Below are positions 16,971-25,763 of a stretch of DNA of 64,000 nt, piece by piece. The position numbers and the translations under genes were made by a program. How positions within the stretch are numbered: position 1 is the stretch's first letter; every line of letters starts with the position of its first letter. Below the pieces are notes generated by a model that was given only the letters and a program-made list of their open reading frames with translations, ran no database searches and was not told the origin of the DNA. This stretch comes from Actinomycetospora sp. NBRC 106378 (GTDB taxonomy: Bacteria > Actinomycetota > Actinomycetes > Mycobacteriales > Pseudonocardiaceae), in NCBI RefSeq assembly GCF_030269685.1, contig NZ_BSTT01000002.1, positions 124,001-188,000 on the forward strand, in the 5' to 3' direction.

Positions 16971-18217
16971 GCGCGCCCACGCGCCTCGGCGCGGGTCGCT
17001 ACATCGCGGCCGACGAGCGCCCCGGGGCCACGACCACGAGCGTCCACGAGTTGACGACGGCGGACGGCGCCTCCGTCCGCGGCGTGCTCGCCACCGTCCC
17101 GGGCGCGCGGACCGTGGTCTGCCTGATGCACCCCCGGCAGGACGTGACCCACCACCCGCTCGTGCCGCCCTTGCTGCACGCGGGCGCGGCGGTGTGGACC
17201 CAGCACACGCGGTCGGTGAACAACGACCTGACGCTGGTGCACGAGCAGGCGCTGCTCGACGTCGCGGCCGGTCTGGCGTTCCTGCGCGACCGTGGTTTCG
17301 AGTCGGTCGTGACCCTCGGGCACTCGGGCGGCGGCACGCTGTTCGCGTTCTACGCGGAGCAGGCCGGCCTGGCTGGTCCCGATCGGATCGCGACGACGCC
17401 GGGTGGACGCCCGACGAAGCTCGGTGAGGCTCTGCTGCCCCCGGTCGACGCCGCCGTCTTCCTGGCGCCGCATCCCGGTCAGGGGCGGTTGCTGCTCGGC
17501 TGCATCGACCCGTCGGTCGCCGACGAGACCGACCCATTCGCCGCGGTGTCGGACCTGGACCCGTTCGACCCGCGCAACGGCTTCGCCGAGCCGCCGACCA
17601 GCTCGTCGTACGCGCCCGAGTTCCTCGAGCGGTACCGGGCGGCGCAACGCGACCGGGTCGCCCGCATCGACGCGCGGGCCCACGCGGCGCTCGCCCGGGC
17701 GGCCGAGGCGCGCGCCGTGCACAAGCGCACGGGTGCACCCGCCGACCGTCGTCGCGCGCTGGCACCGGAGATCATCACGGTGTTCCGCACCGACGCCGAT
17801 CCGCGGTGCGTCGACCTGTCGCTCGACCCCAGCGACCGGCCGTACGGGTCGCTGTTCGGGTCACGGCCGGACCTCATCAACTACGGGCAGATCGGGTTCT
17901 GCCGCCTGACGACGCCAGAGGCGTGGCTGTCGACCTGGTCGGGGCTGTCGTCGAACGCCGACTTCGTCCGCTGCGCGCCGGGCGTCCGGGTGCCGACGCT
18001 GTTCGTCGAGCTCAGCGGCGACCAGGCCGCCTTCCCGGCCGACTCGCAGCGCATGGTGTCCGCGCTCGGGGCGTCCGACCTCACGCACGCCAGCGTGCGC
18101 GGCACCCACTTCGGCGGCGCGATCGCTGCGGGGGAGCCGACGGGGAACGAGCTCGCGGGTCGTCAGATCGTCGACTGGCTGTCGGCCCGGCACGAGCTGG
18201 CGCCGCCAGGGGAGTGA
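16967..18217 (+). CDS. Alpha/beta hydrolase
   Basis: 416 residues. An alpha/beta hydrolase fold is shown by VVCLMHPRQDVTHHPLVPPL, the nucleophile elbow GHSGGG (about 117-122, Ser nucleophile), a long lid insertion (about 150-320), a late acid (LFVELSGDQAAFP) and the histidine of GTHFGG near 385. It is translationally coupled to the 80-residue protein upstream. With the VOC enzyme this resembles a small catabolic module that cleaves a ring and then hydrolyses the product. Substrate not inferable. Confidence 0.88.
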   Translation: MSAPTRLGAGRYIAADERPGATTTSVHELTTADGASVRGVLATVPGARTVVCLMHPRQDVTHHPLVPPLLHAGAAVWTQHTRSVNNDLTLVHEQALLDVAAGLAFLRDRGFESVVTLGHSGGGTLFAFYAEQAGLAGPDRIATTPGGRPTKLGEALLPPVDAAVFLAPHPGQGRLLLGCIDPSVADETDPFAAVSDLDPFDPRNGFAEPPTSSSYAPEFLERYRAAQRDRVARIDARAHAALARAAEARAVHKRTGAPADRRRALAPEIITVFRTDADPRCVDLSLDPSDRPYGSLFGSRPDLINYGQIGFCRLTTPEAWLSTWSGLSSNADFVRCAPGVRVPTLFVELSGDQAAFPADSQRMVSALGASDLTHASVRGTHFGGAIAAGEPTGNELAGRQIVDWLSARHELAPPGE

Positions 18218-18233
18218 GCTGCATGCTCACGGG

Positions 18234-18576
18234 ATGAGCCGGCCCCTGTGTCAGATCCACGCGACGCCCGCGGCCGTCGAGGCGCTCGAGCGCCTGCGCC
18301 GTGAGCACGGCGGGATCGTGCTGCACATCGCGGGCGGGGCCGAGGAGGCCGGCACACCGCAGGCCTTCGCCGTCGGCGAGCTGCGGGTCGGCTCACGGGA
18401 CGTGCTGCTCGGCTCGGTGCAGGGCGTCGAGATCTACGAGCAGGCCAGCCAGCCGCACGCGCACTTCCGCGCCGGCTGGGGTTCTGCTCGACGTCGTGCC
18501 CGGCCGCGCGCCCGGGTTCTCCGTCCCGCCGGGGGACGGGATGCGGTTCTCGCTCCGCGACTCCCGGCCTGCCTGA
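18234..18576 (+). pseudogene. DUF779 family protein gene with a single-base frameshift
   Basis: The first frame (ATG 18234) encodes IVLHIAGGAEEAGTPQAF and VGSRDVLLGSVQGVEIYEQA, the beginning of a DUF779 protein. After a run of four G at 18478-18481 the homology continues in the next frame with VLLDVVPGRAPGFSVPPGDG and a stop at 18576. Removing one G restores one continuous protein of about 113 residues. DUF779 genes often neighbour aldehyde dehydrogenases, which are absent here. It is either a real mutation or a homopolymer error in the sequence. Confidence 0.8.
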
Positions 18577-18610
18577 CGGCGGGCTGTTCGGGTCGGGTGG
18601 TGGCGCGAGG

Positions 18611-18687
18611 CGGCCCAAGATCTCGTTCTGCGGAGCGAAGTGGTCGCTCAGCGAACGCTTCGCCCCGCCCGATGGGATCTTGGCCCG
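18611..18687. terminator. Long three-tier hairpin between convergent genes
   Basis: Outer arms CGGCCCAAGATC (18611) and GATCTTGGCCCG (18676) pair at 11 of 12 positions. Inner arms GCGGAGCGAA (18630) and TTCGCCCCGC (18659) pair at 9 of 10, and a TCGCT-C-AGCGA helix sits at 18644-18654. It lies between the converging DUF779 and DUF3558 genes, as expected for a bidirectional terminator, but it has no T tract. Confidence 0.65.
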
Positions 18688-18693
18688 AGAAGG

Positions 18694-19251
18694 TCAGGAC
18701 TGCGGCGGCAGCTTCCGGATCACCTGCGCCGCAGCGGTCTCGGCGCGCTCGCACGGGTCGGGGTCGCCGGGCTTCAAGGTCCCGAGGCCGGTCCAGTCCG
18801 CCCGCAGAGCCTGCTTCGGGCCCAGTCCCACCGTGACGATGCAGTTGTTGTCCTCGGGCTTGGTCATCTCCCGCACGGCGGGGTAGCTGGCCACGACGAC
18901 CGGTTGGAAGATAGTGAGGGCACGGGCACGATAAGTATCTGCCAGCAGGTCCCGGTTCTGATCCACGGACAAGGCGAGAATGTCTCCTCGCTTCGAGTTC
19001 CATCGACATTCGCTGTCGCCCAAGTAGGTTCGTCGATTGCCTTCCTCGACGATTGCGAGCTGGCCGAGTTCGCTAAGGGTGAGTTGGCGGCACGGATCGT
19101 CGAATATGCTGCTCACGTCCAGCGGACGCTCGACCACTGGTGCTCCAAAGCGTTCAGGTAAGGATGGGGGCGGTGCCGGCCCGGTTGGTGCGCTACATCC
19201 AGCCAAACCCAGAAGCACGGCCAGGAAGAGCGCGCTAGAGCAGACGCCCAC
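18694..19251 (-). CDS. DUF3558 family lipoprotein
   Basis: 185 residues from a GTG at 19251 preceded by AGGAG. The signal sequence SSALFLAVLLGLAGC ends in the lipobox LAGC, so the mature protein is lipid-anchored. The DPCRQLTLSELGQLA motif, the GDSECRWNS cysteine segment, the CIVTVGL stretch and the final DPCERAETAAAQVI helix define the DUF3558 family, which is widespread in actinomycetes and often linked to type VII secretion neighbours. The start overlaps the upstream helical protein gene by 17 bp. An in-frame ATG at 19383 would bury the signal peptide and is rejected. Confidence 0.88.
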   Translation of the reverse strand: MGVCSSALFLAVLLGLAGCSAPTGPAPPPSLPERFGAPVVERPLDVSSIFDDPCRQLTLSELGQLAIVEEGNRRTYLGDSECRWNSKRGDILALSVDQNRDLLADTYRARALTIFQPVVVASYPAVREMTKPEDNNCIVTVGLGPKQALRADWTGLGTLKPGDPDPCERAETAAAQVIRKLPPQS

Positions 19252-19693
19252 GGTTCTCCTGTTCGGCCGCTTGATAGCTAGCCAGTTCTGCTTCCAGCGC
19301 GCCGATGAGCTGTCCGAGTCGCGCGATGCCTCCGTTGACCGCCTCGACCAGAGATCCGGAACCTCCAGCCGCGATGGCCCCAAGAACGCTTGCGGCGTCC
19401 CGGCTGACCTCGTCCTGTGTTCCGGGATCGATCTGCCTCAAGCGCAGAGCATCCATCCGCACCTGCTGCAGTTCGTCGCGAGCGGCGTACAGCTCGCGGA
19501 GCACCCCGGGTGCGGCTTCGAGGTCGACCGTGAACGCGTCGGCAGCCGGGGTGACCGGCATGGCCTCGCGAGGGACGACCTGCCCGGTGGTGAGGACGGT
19601 CGGGTCGGATGCCTGCAGCGGGCGCGCGGGCAGCCACGGGGGCGGACCCTGGGGAGGCTGGGTGTACAGCCCCGGCGGCACCGGCTCGGTCAC
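19235..19693 (-). CDS. Helical hypothetical protein paired with the DUF3558 lipoprotein
   Basis: 152 residues from a GTG at 19693. The N-terminus is Pro-rich (PPGLYTQPPQGPPPWLPARP). From about residue 55 it is helical with heptad-like hydrophobics (LRELYAARDELQQVRMDALR, then SLVEAVNGGIARLGQLIGAL), similar in layout to small type VII secretion-associated partners, although no WxG motif is present. It overlaps the lipoprotein gene and so forms a two-gene operon. Function unknown; the secretion link is inference only. Confidence 0.75.
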   Translation of the reverse strand: MTEPVPPGLYTQPPQGPPPWLPARPLQASDPTVLTTGQVVPREAMPVTPAADAFTVDLEAAPGVLRELYAARDELQQVRMDALRLRQIDPGTQDEVSRDAASVLGAIAAGGSGSLVEAVNGGIARLGQLIGALEAELASYQAAEQENRGRLL

Positions 19694-19908
19694 GACAGCT
19701 CACGGTAGTGGCCCGAATCCGTCGTCAGGAGCTGTTCGGGAGAATTCGCCCGACGTCCAGTCGCCGCGCGCCGAACCCTGGGAAGAATTACTAGGTACGG
19801 GACGGAGATCCGTTCGCACACTCTGTGCGCACCACGGGTCCGATCCGGTGATGCCGAGGTCGTGCGGGGACGCCTCGAACGACTCGACGTCATGGGGGCG
19901 TACGAAGC

Positions 19909-21363
19909 ATGGCTGCCTGGAACCCGGTCCGTACCCGGACCGCGATGGGCTTGAGCGCCCTGGTGCTCGCCGCGGCGACGACGGCGGGCCTCCCGCTGGT
20001 CGCGATGGGCGAGACGTGCACCGCAACCGACGGGCGGGCGGTCTGCACCGCGGGCGACGGCACACAGGCCGACGCCTCCGGCACCGGCGCCACCGGGCCG
20101 TCGGCGGGGTCGAGCCGGACGACGTCCGGCAGCGCCGCCTCCGGGTCGGCCACCGACTCCGGGACGACCCGCGGGGCGGGATCCTCGGGCGCGGGGGCCG
20201 CGACCTACACGCCGGCCACCGGGACCACCCCGACCCAGGCATCCGCGTCCGCGGCGGCCGCCGCGAGCAGCGGAGGCGGCCCGGCGACGGCGCCGCTGCC
20301 CGCGGCGACCGCGGCGACCTCGACGGCCCCCGGCACGGCCACCGGACGTGGCACCACGAGCAACACCAGCGCCACAGCCACGGCGAACCCCGACCCCTCC
20401 TACGTCTCCCCGGGCGCGGGCGCAGGCGCGGGCGCGAGCTCAAGCAATGATTCGGAGCAATTCGGCGGGGCGGGCGCCGGCGCCGCCGGCACGCAGAACG
20501 ACGGCAGCCCGAGCACCGCGAGCGCCAGCGGTGGCGGGTTCGACGACGACCCCGAGCCCCCCGCGACCGCGTCGACCACGTCGTCGGGCGGGCCGGCCGC
20601 GGCGAGCGCGTCCGGGCGCAGCAGCGCGACCTCGACGACCGGCAGCCCGACCGGGGCGGCCGCGAGTTCGGGGGCGAAGGACTCGACGGCTACTGCGGAC
20701 GCGCCGGGGGACGGGGCGCAGGCGTCGTCGACCGCCGTGGACGCCTCGAAGGCCATCTCTACCGCTTCGGGTTCCTCGTCGAAGGCCTCCTCGGCGGCGT
20801 CGACCAACTCGACCGCCACGTCCGAGGCGAAGGGTGCGAATTCGACGGCGGGGTCGGCGGCGTCGGACGACAGCACGGCGAAGGCGACGGCGGCCGGGGA
20901 CAACTCGACGGCGCGGGCGTCGGCGACCGATCACGACAAGTCGGTGGCCTACGCAGGGAAGAACGCGACGGCCACCGCTTCAAGCGCCCAGAACGGGAAG
21001 CCGGCTTCGGTCACCTGCGGTGGCGGTCCCGCCTACGCAGCGAACCGGAACGGCCACACGTTCTGTGTGAGCGGGAAGTACTACTCGTTCACCTACGCGC
21101 CGAACAAGATCGACCTGACGCTCGACCTTCCGACCGCCCCGCCGAAGAAGACCTCGTCGTCGTCCTCCGCGGCGCAGAAGGCCTCGAACAGCACCGGGTC
21201 GTCGAGCACGGGGTCCTCCAACAAGGGGTCCTCGAGCACGGGGTCCTCGAGCAAGGACGCGTCGTCGGGCAGCAAGAGTTCGTCGTCGGGCACGAGCTCG
21301 TCGTCGGGCAAGAACTCGGGCAGTGGCTCGACGAAGCTGGTGACGCTGACCAAGAAGAACTGA
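19909..21363 (+). CDS. Exported Ser/Ala/Thr-rich low-complexity protein
   Basis: 484 residues. An N-terminal signal-like segment (MGLSALVLAAATTAGLPLVA) is followed by a cysteine pair (ETCTATDGRAVC). About 300 residues are of Ser, Ala, Thr, Gly and Asp-Ser repeats. A short ordered part with a second cysteine pair (SVTCGGGPAYAANRNGHTFC, SGKYYSFTYAPN) follows, then a Ser/Lys-rich tail ending KLVTLTKKN. The composition resembles cell-wall-spanning or O-mannosylated proteins of actinomycetes. The family is not recognised. There is no sortase motif. The basic Lys/Ser tail could bind anionic cell wall polymers. Confidence 0.75.
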   Translation: MAAWNPVRTRTAMGLSALVLAAATTAGLPLVAMGETCTATDGRAVCTAGDGTQADASGTGATGPSAGSSRTTSGSAASGSATDSGTTRGAGSSGAGAATYTPATGTTPTQASASAAAAASSGGGPATAPLPAATAATSTAPGTATGRGTTSNTSATATANPDPSYVSPGAGAGAGASSSNDSEQFGGAGAGAAGTQNDGSPSTASASGGGFDDDPEPPATASTTSSGGPAAASASGRSSATSTTGSPTGAAASSGAKDSTATADAPGDGAQASSTAVDASKAISTASGSSSKASSAASTNSTATSEAKGANSTAGSAASDDSTAKATAAGDNSTARASATDHDKSVAYAGKNATATASSAQNGKPASVTCGGGPAYAANRNGHTFCVSGKYYSFTYAPNKIDLTLDLPTAPPKKTSSSSSAAQKASNSTGSSSTGSSNKGSSSTGSSSKDASSGSKSSSSGTSSSSGKNSGSGSTKLVTLTKKN

Positions 21364-21367
21364 CCGC

Positions 21368-21814
21368 CTACGTCACGACGACGGACTGCCCCTGGATCTG
21401 CACCGCGATCGCCGGCAGGGGCCGGTCCGCCGGTCCCTGCTCCACGGCCCCTGTCGCGGCGTCGAACACCGACCCGTGACAGGGGCAGGCCAGCGTCGCC
21501 CCGGCGGGGGAGACGCTGCAGCCCTGGTGGGTGCAGATCGCGCTGTGTGCGATCACCGTGGCGGCGTTCGGCCGGACCAGGGCGACCGGCGCGCCGTTCG
21601 GGCTGTTCACGACCACGGTGCCGCCGACGGGCACCTGGTCCAGCGTGGCCAGCGGTCCGGGCGCCGGCACCGAGGGCGTGGTCTGGGGACCACCGCACGC
21701 GGAGACGACCCCGAGGCCCACGAGTGCCGCCCCGCCGGCGAGGCAGCCCTGCAGCAGCGGGCGACGCCCGAGCCCCGGGGCGGGGGGCTCGCCGGGTCCG
21801 TCCGTTCGGCTCAT
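21368..21814 (-). CDS. Rieske [2Fe-2S] lipoprotein
   Basis: 148 residues from an ATG at 21814. The N-terminus has [19 protein letters not shown] followed by VSACGG, a twin-Arg-type signal with a lipobox cysteine. The Rieske cluster ligands are seen in ICTHQGC and CPCHGS, spaced as in small ubiquinol-type Rieske proteins, with the GAxDAATG segment after them. It is an exported single-domain electron-transfer protein. It is convergent with the Ser-rich protein (4-bp gap) and 50 bp downstream of the membrane esterase on the same strand. The redox partner is unknown. Confidence 0.92.
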   Translation of the reverse strand: MSRTDGPGEPPAPGLGRRPLLQGCLAGGAALVGLGVVSACGGPQTTPSVPAPGPLATLDQVPVGGTVVVNSPNGAPVALVRPNAATVIAHSAICTHQGCSVSPAGATLACPCHGSVFDAATGAVEQGPADRPLPAIAVQIQGQSVVVT

Positions 21815-21864
21815 GCGCGCACCGTAGGACGACCGGGGTACGACGGCAGTGGGACCGACGGCCG

Positions 21865-23256
21865 TCACACGGCCGCTCCGGCCGTGGCGGGCAGACCCAG
21901 CCGCCCGGCCAGCCACGGCAGCGCCGTCACGAAGGCCGCGTGCGCGAACTGCCAGGTGTGCTTCCCCGGGCTGACGTGCACGGTGCAGCTGATGCCCCGG
22001 GCGGACGCCTCGGCGCACAGGGTCCGCGCCTCGCTCGCCTGCTGGCCCTGCATGCTCGCGGGCGCCGGGTCCTTGCGGCCGCCCAGGCCGGCGCGTGGAT
22101 CGGCGGTGGTGGTCGAGGGTGTGGTCCCGGCCCGGCGGGGTGTCGTGGTCGCCGGGTTGTCGGCGAACCAGCCGGCCGAGTCCGGGTACGGCGCGTGGTG
22201 CGCGAGCACCGTGGCCGGGTCGAAGGCGGCCTCGGCGGCGGCGTTCCCGCCGTAGAGCTCGGCCAGCGTCTGGGCCGGGTCGCCCGCGTTCGGCGCGAGG
22301 TCGCCCTGGATGTCCTCGAAGGTGCCGAAGGCCTGCGGCGCGGTGACGCCGAGGTCGACCGCGCACGTCCCGCCCGTCGACCACCCGACCACACCCCACC
22401 GGCCGGGCGCGGCGCCCGCGCCGAAGTGGGTGACCACGTAGGGCCGTAGTTCGTCGACGAGGTGGGTCGCCGCGTCGCCGCGCGGTCCGTTCACGCACTC
22501 GGTGTCGTTGCGGAACGAGCCGGTCGAGTCCGCGAAGACGAGAATGGGCGCCAGGCCGCCGTGGGCGCGGGCGTAGGTGTCGGCGGCGTCGACCGCCTTG
22601 CCGGTGCGGATCCAGTCGGTCGGGCTGGTGAACTCGCCGCCGATCATCATCAGCGCCGGCAGCGCCGGCGTGCCCGGGGCGAACCACGCCGGCGGCAGGT
22701 AGACGTACTCGGTCCGGTGCGTGAAGTGGCTGATGTCGTCGGGACTGGTGATGGGCACGACGACGCCGGCGGTGCGGCTGGTGCCGCGCATCCCGGAGAG
22801 TGCCGTGGGATCGACCTGGTCGGGCAGCGGGCCGGCGCTGAGCTGGCTCCACGCCTCCGCGACGGTCGGGAAGTAGCCGACCCACTCGTTGGCCTGCAGC
22901 CCCACGCAGAGCACGGCGAGGACGGCGGTGACCACCGCGAGGGCGCGCCGGGACCATCCGTGCCGGACCCCGCTGACGACCAGCAGCACGAGGGCGGCCG
23001 CGCCGACGCCGGTCCACACCCACAGCCCGGGCGGCGGCGGGTCGGTCGCGAGGTCCTGGTCCCGCAGCGACCACCACGCCCACCCCACGGCGGCAGCCGC
23101 CGCGACGAGGGCGAGCACCACCACGACGGCCACGCGCGCCGGTCGCGCGCGGCGGAGCAACCAGGCGGCGAGGACCAGCAGCAGCACGGCCGCGACGAGC
23201 TGGGCGGTGAGCGGGAGCCAGCCCTCGAGGAGCGACACGCCGGCGTGACGGGACAT
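21865..23256 (-). CDS. Membrane-anchored esterase of the mycolyltransferase/esterase D-like family
   Basis: 463 residues from an ATG at 23256. The first 110 residues contain about four hydrophobic helices ([19 protein letters not shown] and following). The rest is an exported alpha/beta hydrolase domain with [25 protein letters not shown], the nucleophile elbow GWSTGG (about 290) and a terminal [10 protein letters not shown] that provides the catalytic His. This architecture is common in actinomycetes and related to antigen-85-like esterases. Substrates may be envelope lipids, by inference. It is divergent from the Wzz-like gene at 23392. Confidence 0.88.
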   Translation of the reverse strand: MSRHAGVSLLEGWLPLTAQLVAAVLLLVLAAWLLRRARPARVAVVVVLALVAAAAAVGWAWWSLRDQDLATDPPPPGLWVWTGVGAAALVLLVVSGVRHGWSRRALAVVTAVLAVLCVGLQANEWVGYFPTVAEAWSQLSAGPLPDQVDPTALSGMRGTSRTAGVVVPITSPDDISHFTHRTEYVYLPPAWFAPGTPALPALMMIGGEFTSPTDWIRTGKAVDAADTYARAHGGLAPILVFADSTGSFRNDTECVNGPRGDAATHLVDELRPYVVTHFGAGAAPGRWGVVGWSTGGTCAVDLGVTAPQAFGTFEDIQGDLAPNAGDPAQTLAELYGGNAAAEAAFDPATVLAHHAPYPDSAGWFADNPATTTPRRAGTTPSTTTADPRAGLGGRKDPAPASMQGQQASEARTLCAEASARGISCTVHVSPGKHTWQFAHAAFVTALPWLAGRLGLPATAGAAV

Positions 23257-23391
23257 GGCCGTCACCGTCGTGTGCGCGGCTGAGAGGAGCCTGGTGCGGG
23301 CCCCGGACCTGTGACCTTCTTCAGCGGATCCACAGCTCGTGACGCCCCTCGACTCACGGAACGAACACGAACGGCGCGGAGACTCGTGCGC

Positions 23392-24060
23392 ATGGGCAAC
23401 GAAGGGCGGATCCGGCGCAGTGTGCGCGGGGCGCGGTGGGTCGTGGTGGTCGGGATCGTGGTGGGCGCCGCGGTGGGTCTGCTCGCCGACCTGCATCTCG
23501 ACCACACGCCGGTGAGCTCGACCTCGCAGCTGCTGGTCTCCGACGGTGCGCTCGGTCAGTCGTCGGCGGACGCCGCGTCGACCGAGGACCAGTACGTCTC
23601 GGCGCGCATGGCCACCTACGCGCAGCTGGCCACGGACGACACGGTGCTCGCCCCGGTCGCCGCGCAGCTCGGTACGACGGTCCCGGCGCTGCAGCAGGTC
23701 GTCCGCGCGACCCCGGTCGACGGCACGACGGTGCTCTCGCTCGCGGTCCGTGCCGCGACCCCGGCCGAGGCGACCGCCGACGACGCGGCGGTCACGGGCG
23801 CCGTCGCCGCCGCGATCACCTCGGCCGAGACGTTCGGTTCGAACCCCTCTCTGGTGGCGGTGACCGTGGCGTCGCCGCCCAGCACCCCGGACCCGATCTC
23901 CGTGCCGCCGCTCGGTCTCGTCACGGTGGCGGGCGCGCTCGCCGGAGGACTGATGGTGCTGCTCGGCGCGGTGCTGTGGGGGAGTGGTCTGATCCAGCGC
24001 CTCGGCCGGCGGGTCGACGACGCCGTGTTCGCGGATCCGGCGCAGACCATCCGGTCCTGA
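23392..24060 (+). CDS. Wzz/chain-length determinant-like membrane protein
   Basis: 222 residues from an ATG at 23392 with GGAG upstream; an earlier ATG at 23311 is less likely. It has a membrane helix near the N-terminus (VVVVGIVVGAAVGLLADLHL), a periplasmic-like region with YVSARMATYAQLATDDTVLA, and a second membrane helix close to the C-terminus (LVTVAGALAGGLMVLLGAVL). This two-helix hairpin is the Wzz/tyrosine kinase activator layout used in polysaccharide export. No kinase domain follows. It lies alone and divergent from the esterase gene; a role in envelope polysaccharide export is inferred. Confidence 0.78.
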   Translation: MGNEGRIRRSVRGARWVVVVGIVVGAAVGLLADLHLDHTPVSSTSQLLVSDGALGQSSADAASTEDQYVSARMATYAQLATDDTVLAPVAAQLGTTVPALQQVVRATPVDGTTVLSLAVRAATPAEATADDAAVTGAVAAAITSAETFGSNPSLVAVTVASPPSTPDPISVPPLGLVTVAGALAGGLMVLLGAVLWGSGLIQRLGRRVDDAVFADPAQTIRS

Positions 24061-24069
24061 GGCCCGTCG

Positions 24070-24879
24070 TCACACCCGCGGCACGTCGTCCAGGTCCACG
24101 ACGAAGACGCGCGACGACCGCCGGGCGACGACCTCCGCGGCCTTCTCGATGCCCTCCCACTCGTTGCAGAGCAGGAACAGTTTCCCGCCGCCCACGGCGC
24201 AGGCGAAGCAGGGCATCGGGGTCTCGATGCGGTGCGTGACCGTCCCGCCGTCGAGTACCCGGACCACGGCCCCGGCGGGCGCCGACGGGTCGCCGCTGTG
24301 GGCGAAGGTGTCGGCGGTCTGGGACCAGATCCCACCTTCCGCGTCGATGGCGATGCCGTCCGGGCCGAGTCCCTCCGCCCACACCCGTCGGCCGCCGAGC
24401 GACCCGTCGTCGTGCAGGTCGAAGGCCGTCAGACACCCGCCGACGGACTCGGCGATCACCAACGTCGAGCCGTCGGGCGTCACGACCATCCCGTTGGGGA
24501 AGCGGATGTCATCGGCGACGCGACGGGACGTGCCGTCGGGGGAGACGAGGTCGATCCAGCCGGGCTCGGTGAAGGAGAAGCCGCCGTCGATCCCGTCGAC
24601 GAGGACGTGCCCGCGCGGGTCGACCACCACCTCGTTGGCGCCGGCGTCGCGCAGGACCGTCGCGCCCACACGGACCGCGTCGCCGGTGGTGACGAGCTGC
24701 CCGTCGGGGAGCCAGTCGAACGCCCACCCCATCTGCGCCGGCCCGGAGGCGACCACCTCGGCCGTCCCGTCGAGCCCGACCGCGATCACCTCACCGACGC
24801 CCCAGTGGGCGAACCACAGCCGACCGTCGTGCCAGCGCGCGCCCTCCACCATGGCCAGGCCGTCGAGCAGCGTCTCCAT
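24070..24879 (-). CDS. SMP-30/gluconolactonase/LRE family protein
   Basis: 269 residues. The six-bladed propeller features are MVEGARWHDGRLWFAHWGVG, then FPNGMVVTPDGSTLVIAES, EGLGPDGIAIDAEGGIW and a final VFVVDLDDVPRV. The first Glu, the Asn of PNG and the Asp of PDG correspond to the metal-binding residues of the family. Cytoplasmic lactonase activity is likely, probably on sugar or other lactones. It converges with the Wzz-like gene. No operon partner is obvious. Confidence 0.92.
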   Translation of the reverse strand: METLLDGLAMVEGARWHDGRLWFAHWGVGEVIAVGLDGTAEVVASGPAQMGWAFDWLPDGQLVTTGDAVRVGATVLRDAGANEVVVDPRGHVLVDGIDGGFSFTEPGWIDLVSPDGTSRRVADDIRFPNGMVVTPDGSTLVIAESVGGCLTAFDLHDDGSLGGRRVWAEGLGPDGIAIDAEGGIWSQTADTFAHSGDPSAPAGAVVRVLDGGTVTHRIETPMPCFACAVGGGKLFLLCNEWEGIEKAAEVVARRSSRVFVVDLDDVPRV

Positions 24880-24907
24880 GGCGGAAAACTAACACGATGG
24901 TCCTGTT

Positions 24908-25240
24908 TCAGGACTGGATGCGGTAGGAATCCTGCAACAGCTCGGCGAGCTCGTCCCAGTCGCTGTGGTCGTCGATCAGCAGGCCGATGACGTTGGAGCC
25001 CCACGAGACCGTGAAGTAGGGCGGACCCATGTGGTGGAACGCCGCGACCTCGTCGGGCTCCCCGCGGAAGGTGACGCGGAACAGGCCGTCCTCGCCGCCG
25101 AAGACGTGCGCGACCGTCGCGGCGCGCACCTTCCACCGGGTGCCGACCCACGCGGGCTCCTGTCGCACGTCCGGCCAGGCGGCCAGGACGCGGTCGATCC
25201 GCTCGACGAACTCCCCGGGAACGTCCGGCCGCTCACCCAC
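24908..25240 (-). CDS. MmcQ/YjbR family DNA-binding-like protein
   Basis: 110 residues from a GTG at 25240. The typical CyaY-like fold pattern is seen: RIDRVLAAWPDVRQEPAWVG at the start, FGGEDGLFRVTFRG in the middle, and WDELAELLQDSYRIQS at the end, with a GPPYFTVSWGSNVI core. Members are small and widespread, and their biochemical role is poorly defined. Longer in-frame starts upstream overlap the promoter of the divergent 25355 gene and are less likely. Confidence 0.85.
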   Translation of the reverse strand: MGERPDVPGEFVERIDRVLAAWPDVRQEPAWVGTRWKVRAATVAHVFGGEDGLFRVTFRGEPDEVAAFHHMGPPYFTVSWGSNVIGLLIDDHSDWDELAELLQDSYRIQS

Positions 25241-25354
25241 GCCGACACCCTGGCACGACCCCCCGACAACCAACGCCGTTGCGCCGGTCGCCACCTCGGG
25301 CGGCCTGCTCTCGGCGGAGTTCCACATCCTCGCCCGACGGATAGCGTCCAACCC

Positions 25355-25735
25355 ATGACCGTCGCCACCGCCGTCGCGGACCTCAATGCCGGCGAACGCC
25401 TCAAGACCTGTGGCGAGCGATTGGCGGTGGCGGTGATCGACCGCCTCGCCGGGATCGCGGCCGACAAGGTGGACGACCTCTCCGACCAGGTCGAGAAGAT
25501 GGCCTCGGGCGGTGGCCTGAAGCTCGGGGCGATCTTCGGGGCGGGCAATGCGCTGATGGCGGGGAAGAACCCGGTGGTCGGCGCGATGAAGGGCGCGTGG
25601 GGCGCGCTCGGCACCGGCCCGAAGATCGCGATCATCGTCGGGCTCGTCCTGCTCGGCGTCCTGAGCCCGGTGGCCCTCCTGCTGCTGCTCGTCGGTCTGC
25701 TGGTCGCCGCGATCGTCAGCGCCGTGAAGAACTAG
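25355..25735 (+). CDS. Hypothetical protein with C-terminal hydrophobic region
   Basis: 126 residues. The N-terminal half is soluble and helical (MTVATAVADLNAGERLKTCG), and the middle is Gly-rich (GGLKLGAIFGAGNALM). The C-terminus has a long hydrophobic stretch (IAIIVGLVLLGVLSPVALLL and on), which could be one or two membrane helices, ending in AAIVSAVKN. No family was recognised. It is convergent with the ABC permease; a 14-bp tandem duplication directly follows and contains its stop codon. Confidence 0.75.
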   Translation: MTVATAVADLNAGERLKTCGERLAVAVIDRLAGIAADKVDDLSDQVEKMASGGGLKLGAIFGAGNALMAGKNPVVGAMKGAWGALGTGPKIAIIVGLVLLGVLSPVALLLLLVGLLVAAIVSAVKN

Positions 25736-25763
25736 CCGTGAAGAACTAGCGGTCAGGAACTAG
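25722..25763. repeat. 14-bp tandem duplication containing convergent stop codons
   Basis: CCGTGAAGAACTAG occurs at 25722-25735 and 25736-25749, followed by the diverged unit CGGTCAGGAACTAG at 25750-25763. The first copy carries the TAG stop of the plus-strand gene, and the third contains the stop of the minus-strand permease. This looks like local slippage at the gene junction. Confidence 0.85.
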
